A stretch of 64,000 nt of DNA, taken from NCBI RefSeq assembly GCF_015182285.1, contig NZ_PRDM01000003.1:434001-498000 (forward strand). Reading direction: 5' to 3'. This DNA comes from Flavobacterium hungaricum. GTDB taxonomy: Bacteria > Bacteroidota > Bacteroidia > Flavobacteriales > Flavobacteriaceae. The translations under genes and the position numbers were made by a program. Positions 53,262 to 62,037 of this stretch are shown here, in pieces; position 1 is the stretch's first letter; each line of letters begins with the position of its first letter. Below the pieces are notes generated by a model. That model searched no databases and was not told the DNA's origin. It was given only the letters and a program-made list of their open reading frames with translations.

Positions 53262-53744
53262 TTATATTTTAATAAGTTTTACATATTTAATGTAGCCTTT
53301 TCCGTCTGTTTTATCAGCAAGACCTTCTGTTGTCAGCGCCACTTCAAGATCACTTACATAATATTTCTGATCTTCAACAGCCGATTCAAAACGTAATTTA
53401 TATCCTTTATTGATTTTAGAATTTTCAATCTCAAAAGTGGTTACACTGCGATCGCCTCCAGTTACAGAAGCACCCGTTTTTGCACTGATATCTTCTGCTT
53501 TCTGAGTGTGGAATTTATTCCATTCTTTTAATGATTTGTACCACTTTTTATCATCACCCATTACATAAAGTGTTTTTTCGTATTCGCCGTTTGCATTAAT
53601 AAGCGACACTACGATATAAGCACCTTCTCCCATATAATTATTCATTTGCAGCATGCATTTGTATTTGCTTGACTGGGCATTAGAATTGAAAGAAAGTAAA
53701 AAGATAAAAGCGCTTGTAAGGGTAATTTTTAATATAGATTTCAT
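53262..53744 (-). CDS. DUF2271 periplasmic protein, probable ApbE flavinylation target
   Basis: The 160-residue protein has a Sec signal (ending SNAQ). The core YMGEGAYIVVSLINANGEYEK, LYVMGDDKKWYKSLKEWNKF and the following AEDISAKTGASVTGGDRS match the DUF2271 family. Thr90-Gly-Ala-Ser93 corresponds to the (S/T)GA(S/T) core to which ApbE attaches FMN. The usual Asp is two residues further upstream (Asp85) than in the standard pattern, so flavinylation is likely rather than certain. It would carry electrons in the periplasm between the PepSY reductase and the ferric chelate. Repeats fill both flanking gaps (216 bp and 233 bp). Confidence 0.82.
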   Translation of the reverse strand: MKSILKITLTSAFIFLLSFNSNAQSSKYKCMLQMNNYMGEGAYIVVSLINANGEYEKTLYVMGDDKKWYKSLKEWNKFHTQKAEDISAKTGASVTGGDRSVTTFEIENSKINKGYKLRFESAVEDQKYYVSDLEVALTTEGLADKTDGKGYIKYVKLIKI

Positions 53745-53757
53745 TTTTTATTTTTAA

Positions 53758-53905
53758 GTTATGGGTTAAGGGGAAGAAGTTAAGAGTTAAGAAAGAGAAG
53801 TTATGTGTTATTAGTTATGCGTATGTGATAAAATCACAGCTGCAAACTTCGCACTCATAACCGCTCGCTCATTACTCTTAACTTCTAACTTTTAACTTCA
53901 ATTTC
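53758..53905. repeat. Degenerate TTAAC-type short repeats, inverted arrangement
   Basis: GGTTAAGGGG, GTTAAGAGTTAAG and GTTATGTGTTATTAGTTATG on one side face ACTCTTAACTTCTAACTTTTAACTT-type runs on the other. The theme is the same as at 41411-41700. It lies between the ankyrin and DUF2271 genes. Confidence 0.7.
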
Positions 53906-53960
53906 CAAATGTAAAGTTTGGAATTTGGAATTTCAAATATTGAATATTAATTCTTTGTTT

Positions 53961-55457
53961 TTATTTTAAAAATTCAACAGAAATGTTGCCTTTTGTAAGC
54001 AGTTCATTTTCTTTAGCTAAAGCGTAAGCTGTTTCGTCAAATTCTGTACTGATGTCTTTTTTAGCGCCAGCCGAAACCAGGTATTTTAAAATCGAATCAT
54101 CTTTAGAAGTCATTGCAGCTCTGTGCAGAGCAGTTAAACCATCTTTGTTTTTAGCATTAATATCAACTTTTAAATCAGTGATTTTTTTAAGTAGCGCAAC
54201 ATCATTTTTAGTAATTGCTAAATGATATAAAGTATTTCCATCTTTTTGAGCTGCAGCTAAATTTAATCCCTTATCCTGAAGTAATTTTGCTTTAGCATCA
54301 AACGGATCTTGTTTTGGAGTTTCTCTTTCTCTTCCAGCCGGACGATAAGATTGTACCAAATATACGCCTAGATTATTTCCGTCTTTATCCTTTACATTTA
54401 CATCTGCGCCTTTAGCCAAAAGTAAACTTACAGCTTCTGGAGTTCCGTATTGCACCGCTTTTGTCAAAGCCGATTCGCCTTTTAAATTTTGAACATTTAA
54501 GTTTTTAGCTTTCGGAATAAACAATTCTAAAACAGCAGTTTCTCTTGCCGAAGCGGCTGTCATAACAGGCGTATTTCCTTCTTTATCCGCTTTGTTCACA
54601 TCAACACCTTTGTCTAAGAAATATTTAATAATTTCCGTCTGATTTGGTTTTCCAGCTAAAATATGCAATACATTCTGGCCCGCTTTGTTCTGCGCAGCCG
54701 GTTTCAATTTTACTTCTTCAACCAAATATTTATAAGTTTCAAGAGTATTGGTTTCTCTGCGGCTTCCTTGAGCTGCAATCAAAAGTGCTTCGTCAGTGGG
54801 TTTAATTCCTTTTTCAATAAGTTTTTTCAAAAGTGCAATATTCCCAGATCTTGAAGCGTAGGTAAAAGCAGTATTTCCGTTAGCGTCAACATCTTTAAGA
54901 GACATTCCTTTAGTTTCAAAGTATGCAGCAGCTTTTAAATCTTTATCAGAAGCAATCGCCAAAAGTAAAAGGTTGGCACCATTTGTATATTTTTTGGCCG
55001 GATTAATACCTGCCTTAAAAAATGCATCGTACATCGCTGGATTGGCCTGCCCGTTTGAAGCAGCAAAATCTGCAGGAGCTGTTCCATGGCTGTCTTCAAA
55101 ATTTACATCAGAACCTTTTGTAATAAGATACTGTACCAATTCGGTATTTCCTCTATAAGCGGCCCAATGTAAATAAATACGATTGTCGTGTGTTAATTTG
55201 GTGATTGAATTTCCCGGCTGGTCAATTAAAAATTTTATCGTTTCTATCGGCGCATCATTGTTGATTGCCAATGTAGTAACGTCAAAAGCATTGCTGTTGG
55301 CTTCTGCAGGATTGTTTCCTTTTGCGATTTCAGATTTAACGGTATTGACATCTGGAGCCGTTTTCCAGAAAGAAGCCTCCAAAAGACTATTTTTTTGCTG
55401 TGCACTAACCAATAGAGTTGCTGCTAATGCTAAAGAAACAAAAAGATTCTTTTTCAT
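53961..55457 (-). CDS. Exported ankyrin-repeat protein
   Basis: A Sec signal peptide (ending VSAQ) is followed by about a dozen ankyrin repeats filling residues ~45-490. Clear units are DNRIYLHWAAYRGNTELVQY, DSHGTAPADFAASNGQANP, AGQNVLHILAGKPNQTEII, EGNTPVMTAASARETAVLE and DGLTALHRAAMTSKDDSIL. No enzyme motif is seen. Its job is probably to bind another periplasmic protein; being first in the iron/flavin cluster, candidates are the DUF2271 protein or the receptor/PepSY complex. The 829 bp upstream contain its promoter region. Co-function with the cluster is inferred from orientation and position. Confidence 0.88.
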   Translation of the reverse strand: MKKNLFVSLALAATLLVSAQQKNSLLEASFWKTAPDVNTVKSEIAKGNNPAEANSNAFDVTTLAINNDAPIETIKFLIDQPGNSITKLTHDNRIYLHWAAYRGNTELVQYLITKGSDVNFEDSHGTAPADFAASNGQANPAMYDAFFKAGINPAKKYTNGANLLLLAIASDKDLKAAAYFETKGMSLKDVDANGNTAFTYASRSGNIALLKKLIEKGIKPTDEALLIAAQGSRRETNTLETYKYLVEEVKLKPAAQNKAGQNVLHILAGKPNQTEIIKYFLDKGVDVNKADKEGNTPVMTAASARETAVLELFIPKAKNLNVQNLKGESALTKAVQYGTPEAVSLLLAKGADVNVKDKDGNNLGVYLVQSYRPAGRERETPKQDPFDAKAKLLQDKGLNLAAAQKDGNTLYHLAITKNDVALLKKITDLKVDINAKNKDGLTALHRAAMTSKDDSILKYLVSAGAKKDISTEFDETAYALAKENELLTKGNISVEFLK

Positions 55458-55975
55458 ATTGTTATGTTTAGGGTTGTTGAATTGTTTTTGGACAATTTTT
55501 GTTCTTTATATTCTTCTATTTAGAATAAATAAAAATAAAGCAAAAGTAAAAATTTATATTCTTAAACCAATTATTATTTGGACTAAATCGGGATTTTGTG
55601 TTGTTTAATCTGTATTTTAAGGAAGCCTTAAGCTAATTTTAATTTTTATTTAATTTATAACAGAAAATCAGAATTTGAATCCTTCTTTATGATTATCAGA
55701 AACAACAACTTTAAAACAAAAGTACAGCCTGATGCAGCTTTTTTTGGATCTCAAATTTCGTCTTTCAAATTTTAACTGTTAAAGTTGATTTAAATCATTT
55801 TTTCTATAAAGGAAAAGATTTTTACTGTTTACACTCTTTTTTATAAATAGTTGTTATAAAATGAATTATGATTTTACAGCTTCTAAATAACAATTGCTAT
55901 TTAGAATTATTATTAATAAAAAGGCTTTTTTTTCCTTTTAAAAAAATCACTAAAACTCAATTTTTAAAAACAGGT
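55458..55975. other. Divergent AT-rich region between ankyrin and nrdB genes, left part
   Basis: No gene is visible. Upstream of the ankyrin gene, ATTTAGAATAAATAAAAAT (55514-55532 region) resembles the receptor operator, and ATTTGGACTAAAT (about 55575-55590) is another imperfect dyad. A 15-bp palindrome TTAAGGAAGCCTTAA lies at 55617-55631. The rest is featureless. Confidence 0.45.
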
Positions 55976-56144
55976 TGTTGATAACTGTTTTCGGATTGGT
56001 TCCAAAAAGGGCTCTTTTTTCATGTTGATAACTTCGAGGCGAACATATAGAACCCGTTAGCTGCTTGCTAATTACGAAAGACTGAACCGCTGTTGATAAA
56101 TTTTAGAGAATTGAATTTTTCTGACATTTTTAAACTGTTGATAA
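55976..56144. promoter_or_regulatory. Cluster of four identical DnaA-box-like nonamers upstream of nrdB
   Basis: TGTTGATAA (reverse complement TTATCAACA, one base off the DnaA consensus TTATCCACA) occurs exactly at 55976-55984, 56023-56031, 56091-56099 and 56136-56144, all in the same direction. A fifth related site, TGTGGTTAA, is at 56200-56208. Spacing is 47, 68 and 45 bp. DnaA is known to regulate nrd genes in Escherichia coli; direct evidence for this organism is absent. Confidence 0.6.
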
Positions 56145-56286
56145 TTGAATGGATTTTTAACATCTAAAAATAGACAACAAAATATATGCGGGCTAAATTT
56201 GTGGTTAATAGAAAAACGCACAGCTGCTTTATTTTATAATGCGATCGATTTTCTACACAAAATAAGTCACTTAAAATTCTATATAT

Positions 56287-57261
56287 ATGTCCATTTTCGA
56301 TAAAAGAATCAATTATAAACCTTTTGAATATCCTGAGGTCCTGCAATTTACAGAAGCCATTAATAAGGCTTACTGGGTACATACTGAGGTAGATTTTACT
56401 GCCGATACACAAGATTTTCATGCCCATTTAAACGGTGCCGAAAAAACAGCAATCAAAAACAGTCTTTTGGCAATTGCGCAGATTGAGGTCGCTGTAAAAA
56501 GTTTTTGGGGTAATATATACGAGCATTTTCCAAAACCAGAATTCAACGGGTTAGGAACTACTTTTGCAGAATGCGAATTCAGACATTCTGAAGCGTATTC
56601 TCGTTTGTTAGAAGTTTTAGGTTATAATGACGAATTCGAAAGACTGCTTGATGTTCCAGTTATCCGCAAACGTGTAGATTATCTTTCTAATGTTTTAAAA
56701 GATACTAAATCTCAGGACAACCAAAAATATATGGTTTCGCTGATTTTGTTCAGTATTCTGATAGAAAACGTATCGTTATTCAGCCAGTTCGCTATTCTAT
56801 TGTCTTTTACAAGATTCAAAGGCTACATGAAAAACGTAAGTAATATTATTGCCTGGACTTCTATTGACGAACAGATTCATGCCAACGGAGGTATTTATAT
56901 CATCAATAAAATCCGCGAAGAATTTCCAGAATATTTCGACGCCGAAACATTAGAATTGATCAGAACTACAGTAAAAGAATCGATTGGTGTTGAAGCTGCT
57001 ATTCTAGATTGGATTTTTGAAGACGGCGCAATTGAAACCATCAAAAAAGAGGATTTGGTTAACTTTATGAAATTTAGAATTGACGAGAGTTTAAAACAAA
57101 TCAATATCGAAACCATCTTTAATGTTTCTCCAGACGAATACAATAAAATGACTTGGTTTGAAGAGGAAGTTTTTGCCAACAGTTTAGACGATTTTTTTGC
57201 AAAACGTCCTGTAGAATACACGAAGCACGATAAAAGCATTACAGCAAACGACCTTTTTTAA
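56287..57261 (+). CDS. nrdB: Ribonucleoside-diphosphate reductase, beta (radical) subunit
   Basis: The 324-residue protein is a ferritin-like R2 subunit. AQIEVAVKSFW gives metal ligand Glu67, AECEFRHSEAY gives Glu97, His100 and the radical Tyr104, ENVSLFSQF a further Glu, and TSIDEQIHANGG the last Glu and His. A Tyr in the usual place supports a tyrosyl-radical class I enzyme (Ia/Ib type metal centre). It has no N-terminal ATP-cone. It makes the radical that the alpha subunit uses to reduce ribonucleotides to deoxyribonucleotides. The alpha gene begins 18 bp downstream, so they form one operon. Confidence 0.95.
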   Translation: MSIFDKRINYKPFEYPEVLQFTEAINKAYWVHTEVDFTADTQDFHAHLNGAEKTAIKNSLLAIAQIEVAVKSFWGNIYEHFPKPEFNGLGTTFAECEFRHSEAYSRLLEVLGYNDEFERLLDVPVIRKRVDYLSNVLKDTKSQDNQKYMVSLILFSILIENVSLFSQFAILLSFTRFKGYMKNVSNIIAWTSIDEQIHANGGIYIINKIREEFPEYFDAETLELIRTTVKESIGVEAAILDWIFEDGAIETIKKEDLVNFMKFRIDESLKQINIETIFNVSPDEYNKMTWFEEEVFANSLDDFFAKRPVEYTKHDKSITANDLF

Positions 57262-57279
57262 TACAAGCCAATTATATTT

Positions 57280-58974
57280 ATGAATACGACAGACAGCAAC
57301 CCAGCAAATAATTTTGAAACACCAACGGATAGTAAAATGTGGTGGAAAAATTCTGAGAGCGAGCAAATCTTAAACCGTGGTTATCTTTTAAAAGGAGAAA
57401 CGGTAGAAGGTGCTATTGACAGAATTTGTACTGCCGCTGCAAAAAGACTTTACAAACCAGAATTGAAAGAGTCTTTTGTAGAAATGATCGAAAGAGGCTG
57501 GATGAGTATCAGTTCGCCGGTTTGGGCCAATATGGGAACAGAACGTGGTCTGCCAATTTCTTGTTTTAATGTGCACGTTCCAGACAAGATTGAAGGTATT
57601 ACGCATAAATTGGGCGAAGTGATTATGCAGACCAAAATTGGAGGCGGTACTTCTGGTTATTTTGGAGAATTACGCGAACGCGGAAGTGCTGTAACAGATA
57701 ATGGAAAGAGCAGCGGTGCAGTAAGTTTTATGAAACTTTTTGATACGGCTATGGACACTATTTCGCAAGGTGGTGTGCGCCGTGGTGCATTTGCAGCTTA
57801 TCTTGACGTTGATCATCCGGATATTGAGGAGTTTTTGAAAATTAAAAGCATCGGAAACCCAATTCAAAACCTATTTACCGGAATCTGCGTACCCGATTAC
57901 TGGATGCAGGAAATGATTGATGGCGATGCCGAGAAAAGACAGATTTGGGCAAAAGTTCTCGAAAGCCGTCAGCAAAAAGGACTTCCTTATATATTTTTCA
58001 GTGATAATGTAAACAAAAATAAACCACAGGTATACAAAGATCAAAATCTTCGCATCAATGCGAGTAACTTATGCAGTGAGATTATGCTTCCGTCAACAGC
58101 TGATGAATCCTTTATCTGCTGTCTTTCTTCTATGAATTTAGAATTGTATGAAGAATGGAAAGATACAGAAGCGGTAAAATTGGCGATCTTTTTCTTAGAT
58201 GCCGTTTTACAGGAATTTATAGAAAAAACAGAAGGCAACTATTATCTTGCTGCTGCTAATAAATTTGCCAAAAGACACCGTGCTTTAGGCCTTGGAGTTT
58301 TAGGATGGCATTCTTATTTACAGAAAAACATGATTCCGTTTGAAGGAATGGAAGCTAAAATGAAAACGACAGAAATTTTCAAACATATTAGTGACAAAGC
58401 CGATAAAGCCAGTCAGGAATTAGCCCGAATTTACGGCGAACCAGAATTGCTGAAAGGTTACGGAAGACGTAATACCACAACAATGGCCATTGCACCTACA
58501 ACATCTTCTTCTGCAATTTTAGGACAGACTTCGCCGGGAATCGAACCTTTCAGCAGTAATTATTACAAAGCTGGATTAAGCAAAGGTAATTTTATGCGTA
58601 AAAACAAATACCTAAAAAAGTTACTTGAAGAAAAAGGTTTAGATAACGAAGAAGTCTGGAGAGGCATTATGCTGAACGGCGGCAGTGTACAGCACATGAA
58701 CGATTTGACACAGGAAGAAAAAGATGTTTTTAAAACATTCAAAGAAATCAGTCAGTTAGAGATTGTACAGCAGGCGGGAATTCGCCAGAAATTTGTAGAT
58801 CAAGGACAGAGTTTAAATCTAAACATTCCAGCAGAATTGGCGATTAAAGATGTAAACCGCTTAATGATAGAAGCATGGCAGCAAGGTGTAAAAAGTTTGT
58901 ATTACCAAAGAAGCCAAAGTGTTTCTAAAGAATTGGTAACAAGTCTCGTTTCGTGCAGCAGCTGCGAATCATAA
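57280..58974 (+). CDS. nrdA: Ribonucleoside-diphosphate reductase, alpha (catalytic) subunit, short form
   Basis: ISCFNVHVP carries the first redox Cys (Cys95), SNLCSEIMLPS gives the substrate-site Asn, thiyl Cys265 and Glu, and the tail SCSSCES gives the C-terminal shuttle Cys pair. TTMAIAPTTSSSAILGQTSPGIEP is the usual radical-enzyme block. At 564 residues it is far shorter than Escherichia coli NrdA (~760): the protein begins directly at the LNRGYLLKGETVEGAIDRI region and has no ATP-cone, so overall ATP/dATP switching by a cone is missing. It is otherwise complete, with a normal stop and a strong terminator behind it, so it is a compact lineage and not a fragment. Confidence 0.94.
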   Translation: MNTTDSNPANNFETPTDSKMWWKNSESEQILNRGYLLKGETVEGAIDRICTAAAKRLYKPELKESFVEMIERGWMSISSPVWANMGTERGLPISCFNVHVPDKIEGITHKLGEVIMQTKIGGGTSGYFGELRERGSAVTDNGKSSGAVSFMKLFDTAMDTISQGGVRRGAFAAYLDVDHPDIEEFLKIKSIGNPIQNLFTGICVPDYWMQEMIDGDAEKRQIWAKVLESRQQKGLPYIFFSDNVNKNKPQVYKDQNLRINASNLCSEIMLPSTADESFICCLSSMNLELYEEWKDTEAVKLAIFFLDAVLQEFIEKTEGNYYLAAANKFAKRHRALGLGVLGWHSYLQKNMIPFEGMEAKMKTTEIFKHISDKADKASQELARIYGEPELLKGYGRRNTTTMAIAPTTSSSAILGQTSPGIEPFSSNYYKAGLSKGNFMRKNKYLKKLLEEKGLDNEEVWRGIMLNGGSVQHMNDLTQEEKDVFKTFKEISQLEIVQQAGIRQKFVDQGQSLNLNIPAELAIKDVNRLMIEAWQQGVKSLYYQRSQSVSKELVTSLVSCSSCES

Positions 58975-58982
58975 AATAGAAG

Positions 58983-59010
58983 ACCGGATCTTATAGATCC
59001 GGTTTTTTTT
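58983..59010 (+). terminator. Intrinsic terminator after nrdA
   Basis: ACCGGATC (58983-58990) and GATCCGGT (58996-59003) form an 8-bp stem with a 5-nt loop, then eight T residues in total. Confidence 0.9.
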
Positions 59011-59027
59011 ATAGAAAATACTGCAGC

Positions 59028-59996
59028 TTATAAATTTCCGTTTAAGATGTTAGAAAGTTTAGGTAAATATTTCTCCAGATTTACTGCTAAAATAATTAAG
59101 AAGATAAAACCAATAATTGGAGAAAACATCATTATAAAATTAGAATAGTCAGGAATGATTTTATTAAGACTTTGTAACATTATGAAATAAATTAAAGGAT
59201 GATACAAATAGATAAAAAGCGAATATTTTCTTCCCCATTCTGAAAATCTGTTTTCTGGCAGATTTATTTTTGAAGCTAAGATGAATAAAGAAATAGAATA
59301 AATTATTGTCCCGAATAAAAATTGATGTTTTATTTTGGGATAATCAAATAGGTTTAAAAATACTTCTGTTTCAAAATATTGGATGATGAAGCCCAATAAA
59401 ATCAATCCAATTAATAAGGTGTTGCTAATTTTAAAAGGTTGTTTTTTGGAAACCATAATTCCGATGTACATAAATGGAATCGATAATAAAAACCTAATGG
59501 AAAAAAATCCCAAATTTTTATGAATGAATTGGTCGTAAGAATCCGTAAATAATGCCCCAATTAATATACCTGCAGAAAGGTATGGAAGTATCCAGCTTTT
59601 TTTTATAAAATACAAATACCAAATAACAATATAACCAGTTAATAATGAACCTAAAAACCATAAATGAGGCTGAACGCCTATAAATATATCTACTATATTT
59701 TTAGGCATACTTTTAGTTTTAAAACATATTGGCAGATAAATTACAAAAGACACTACTATAATGGAAATCAGCAAGCTTATATTCTTTTGTATTCTCTTAA
59801 AATCAAGAGTATTGTGTTCAATTTTTGGCCCTAAAAAGAAACCAGATGCAAGGAAAAAAAATGGAACAGCCCAGCGCGAAAACAATCTTAAAGTATAAAC
59901 ATATTCGTTGCTTAAGCTTCCAAATGAAGCATGAATGCACATTACAGCTAATGCTCCAATGAGTCTGAAGAAATCAATTCCGTTTTTTCTATCCAT
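59028..59996 (-). CDS. Membrane acyltransferase (Acyl_transf_3 family)
   Basis: The protein has about ten membrane helices in 322 residues. The opening GIDFFRLIGALAVMCIHASF is the family signature, with Arg near helix 1 and the likely catalytic His in CIHASF. RWAVPFFFLASGFFLGPKI and HLWFLGSLLTGYIVIWY continue it, and FIYLYHPLIYFIML is the usual late block. Members O-acylate surface polysaccharide, peptidoglycan or lipids. No glycan-assembly genes are adjacent, so the acceptor is unknown. It is convergent with nrdA and separated from it by the terminator. Confidence 0.88.
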   Translation of the reverse strand: MDRKNGIDFFRLIGALAVMCIHASFGSLSNEYVYTLRLFSRWAVPFFFLASGFFLGPKIEHNTLDFKRIQKNISLLISIIVVSFVIYLPICFKTKSMPKNIVDIFIGVQPHLWFLGSLLTGYIVIWYLYFIKKSWILPYLSAGILIGALFTDSYDQFIHKNLGFFSIRFLLSIPFMYIGIMVSKKQPFKISNTLLIGLILLGFIIQYFETEVFLNLFDYPKIKHQFLFGTIIYSISLFILASKINLPENRFSEWGRKYSLFIYLYHPLIYFIMLQSLNKIIPDYSNFIMMFSPIIGFIFLIILAVNLEKYLPKLSNILNGNL

Positions 59997-60257
59997 ATTT
60001 TTTATAACTATTAACGCGCTTTAAACTAAATTTCGTTTTTTTATTTTGATCCAATTTTCGATGCAAATAAAGATTATTTTATCTAAACTTTAGACTTCAA
60101 TCGGCTCAAAGTTTTGCAGTAATAGGAATAAAGTATGATTCTCGAATTTGCGGCAGAAAAGAATGAGTAATAATTCGAGGCAAAAAAAAATATTTCAAAA
60201 AAACACTAATTTAGCACCACATTTAATCAAAGATTCCAAAACCAAAATCATTTCTAG

Positions 60258-61859
60258 ATGGAGAATATTTCCGTAATTATAATGCTGCTTTTTGGCGTAG
60301 CATTTCTAAGCCTTATTAGTAAAAGATATAATTTTCCAATTCCTATTGTATTAGTCCTGTGCGGCGTAGTTATAAGCATCATTCCGGGTCTTCCTGTAGT
60401 AGCGCTCAGTCCCGAAGTTGTATTTCTGATATTTTTACCGCCTTTATTATACCATTCTGCATGGTATACCAGCTGGTCAGACTTTAAGCATGCCATTAGG
60501 CCCATAACTCTGGCAGCAGTCGGATTAGTATTTTTTACCACATTTGCCGTTGCTGTTGTAGTACACGAATTGATAGATGATATTTCCTGGCCGTTAGCCT
60601 TTTTATTGGGTGCAATTGTATCGCCTCCCGACGCGGTTTCTGCAGCTTCTATTACAAAAGGTTTAGGATTGAATCCGAGATTGATTGCAATTTTAGAAGG
60701 CGAAAGTTTAGTAAACGACGCAAGTGGTCTGGTGGCGTATAAATACGCCTTAACAGCCATAACAGCAGGGAATTTTATCCTTTGGGAAGCAGGTTTAAAT
60801 TTCGTTTTAATGTGTATCATCGGGATTGCCATTGGTTTGGCAGTAGGTTTTGTGATGGGATATATTCATAAAAGATTTGTCTGCGACGAAGTAATCGAAA
60901 CGACTTTGACTTTATTAACGCCATTTTCGTCTTATCTTCTTGCAGAACATTTTGAAGGTTCGGGAGTTTTGGCTGTAGTAGTTACAGGTTTATTTCTTTC
61001 TGCGCGTTCTGGAATCATTTTTACACACGAAAGCCGTATCATGACGGGAACAATCTGGAACGTTTTGACCAACATTTTAAACGGACTAATTTTCATCTTA
61101 ATCGGACTTCAATTAAGAGAAATCATTACCGGCATCGATAATTATTCTGGAATGTCATTGTTTATCTGGGGAGCCGTTGTTAGTATCGTGGTAATTCTTG
61201 TACGCTTTTTATGGGTTATTCCTGCGACCATGTTGCCGAGGTTTTTTAGTAAAAGAATTAGAGAGAATGAAGAATTTGATTATCGAAACATGATCATTTT
61301 CGGCTGGTCGGGAATGCGCGGCGTAGTGTCAATGGCTGCTGCTTTGGCATTGCCTTTAACCATAAATACAACAGAAGCTTTTCCGTTTCGAAACCTGATT
61401 ATTTATCTCGTTTTCTGCGTGATACTTTCCACTTTAGTGATTCAGGGATTGACACTTCCGTGGATTATTCGTAAGATGAAATTACAGCCTTATTCGATAA
61501 TTGCCGAAGAATATGACATTCGAAACATCATCGTTTCAGAAACTATAGCACATATTGAAGATAATTTTTCTTTATTGAATGACGATCTGCTTCACAACAT
61601 AAAAAGTAAATACGAAGTAAAATTTAATCGCCTGCAAAAGACCGAACTTCCTGCCAATTTCTTTGGGAAAGGAAACGTGATGGGAGGACAGATTTTTAAT
61701 GATTTTACAAAAATCCAAATTGATCTTTTAAATGTAGAACGTGCAAAACTAGAAACAATGCATAAATCTGGTTCTGTGAATGAAGAGATTTTCCGAAAAA
61801 TAGAAAAAGAATTGGATTTGGAAGAAACCCGTTTGTGGATGGAAATGTATGAGGATTAA
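60258..61859 (+). CDS. CPA1-family Na+/H+ antiporter
   Basis: Twelve or so membrane helices fill residues 1-420, followed by a cytoplasmic tail of ~110 residues. LGAIVSPPDAVSAASITKGL and EGESLVNDASGLVAYKYAL hold the ion-binding Asn-Asp pair typical of electroneutral CPA1 exchangers. FGWSGMRGVVSMAAALALPL is another family block. It swaps Na+ (or K+) for H+ to control pH and salt. The tail is helical and charged (EEIFRKIEKELDLEETRLWMEM), perhaps regulatory. It stands alone with a terminator at 61891. Confidence 0.92.
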   Translation: MENISVIIMLLFGVAFLSLISKRYNFPIPIVLVLCGVVISIIPGLPVVALSPEVVFLIFLPPLLYHSAWYTSWSDFKHAIRPITLAAVGLVFFTTFAVAVVVHELIDDISWPLAFLLGAIVSPPDAVSAASITKGLGLNPRLIAILEGESLVNDASGLVAYKYALTAITAGNFILWEAGLNFVLMCIIGIAIGLAVGFVMGYIHKRFVCDEVIETTLTLLTPFSSYLLAEHFEGSGVLAVVVTGLFLSARSGIIFTHESRIMTGTIWNVLTNILNGLIFILIGLQLREIITGIDNYSGMSLFIWGAVVSIVVILVRFLWVIPATMLPRFFSKRIRENEEFDYRNMIIFGWSGMRGVVSMAAALALPLTINTTEAFPFRNLIIYLVFCVILSTLVIQGLTLPWIIRKMKLQPYSIIAEEYDIRNIIVSETIAHIEDNFSLLNDDLLHNIKSKYEVKFNRLQKTELPANFFGKGNVMGGQIFNDFTKIQIDLLNVERAKLETMHKSGSVNEEIFRKIEKELDLEETRLWMEMYED

Positions 61860-61890
61860 AGTTTAATTTTCTAATTCTAAATTCAAAAAA

Positions 61891-61934
61891 AAAGCTTTGT
61901 CAAGTAAATCTAAAATCTTGACAAAGCTTTTTTT
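61891..61934. terminator. Bidirectional terminator between the antiporter and MutS-like genes
   Basis: AAGCTTTGTCAAG and CTTGACAAAGCTT form a perfect 13-bp stem around a 12-nt loop. A-run on the left and T-run on the right suit both convergent genes. Confidence 0.9.
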
Positions 61935-62037
61935 AATCTCTTTAAACTGGAATTTTCATATCACTCAAAACTAAATCGTGATCGTCCTAGGCCGACTTAC
62001 AAACAAGTTTCTCGATAAAAAAACTGCAATCTAAATT

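Noticed and set aside
55976..56144. Chromosomal origin of replication
   Set aside because: DnaA-like boxes alone are not enough: no dnaA, dnaN, gyrB or rpmH gene is near and no DNA-unwinding repeat was recognised. Kept only as a regulatory cluster with origin as an alternative.
57280..58974. Truncated or frameshifted nrdA
   Set aside because: The 564-codon frame starts at a sensible site 18 bp after nrdB, has all catalytic Cys residues and the C-terminal Cys pair, and ends before a terminator, so it is a short natural form.
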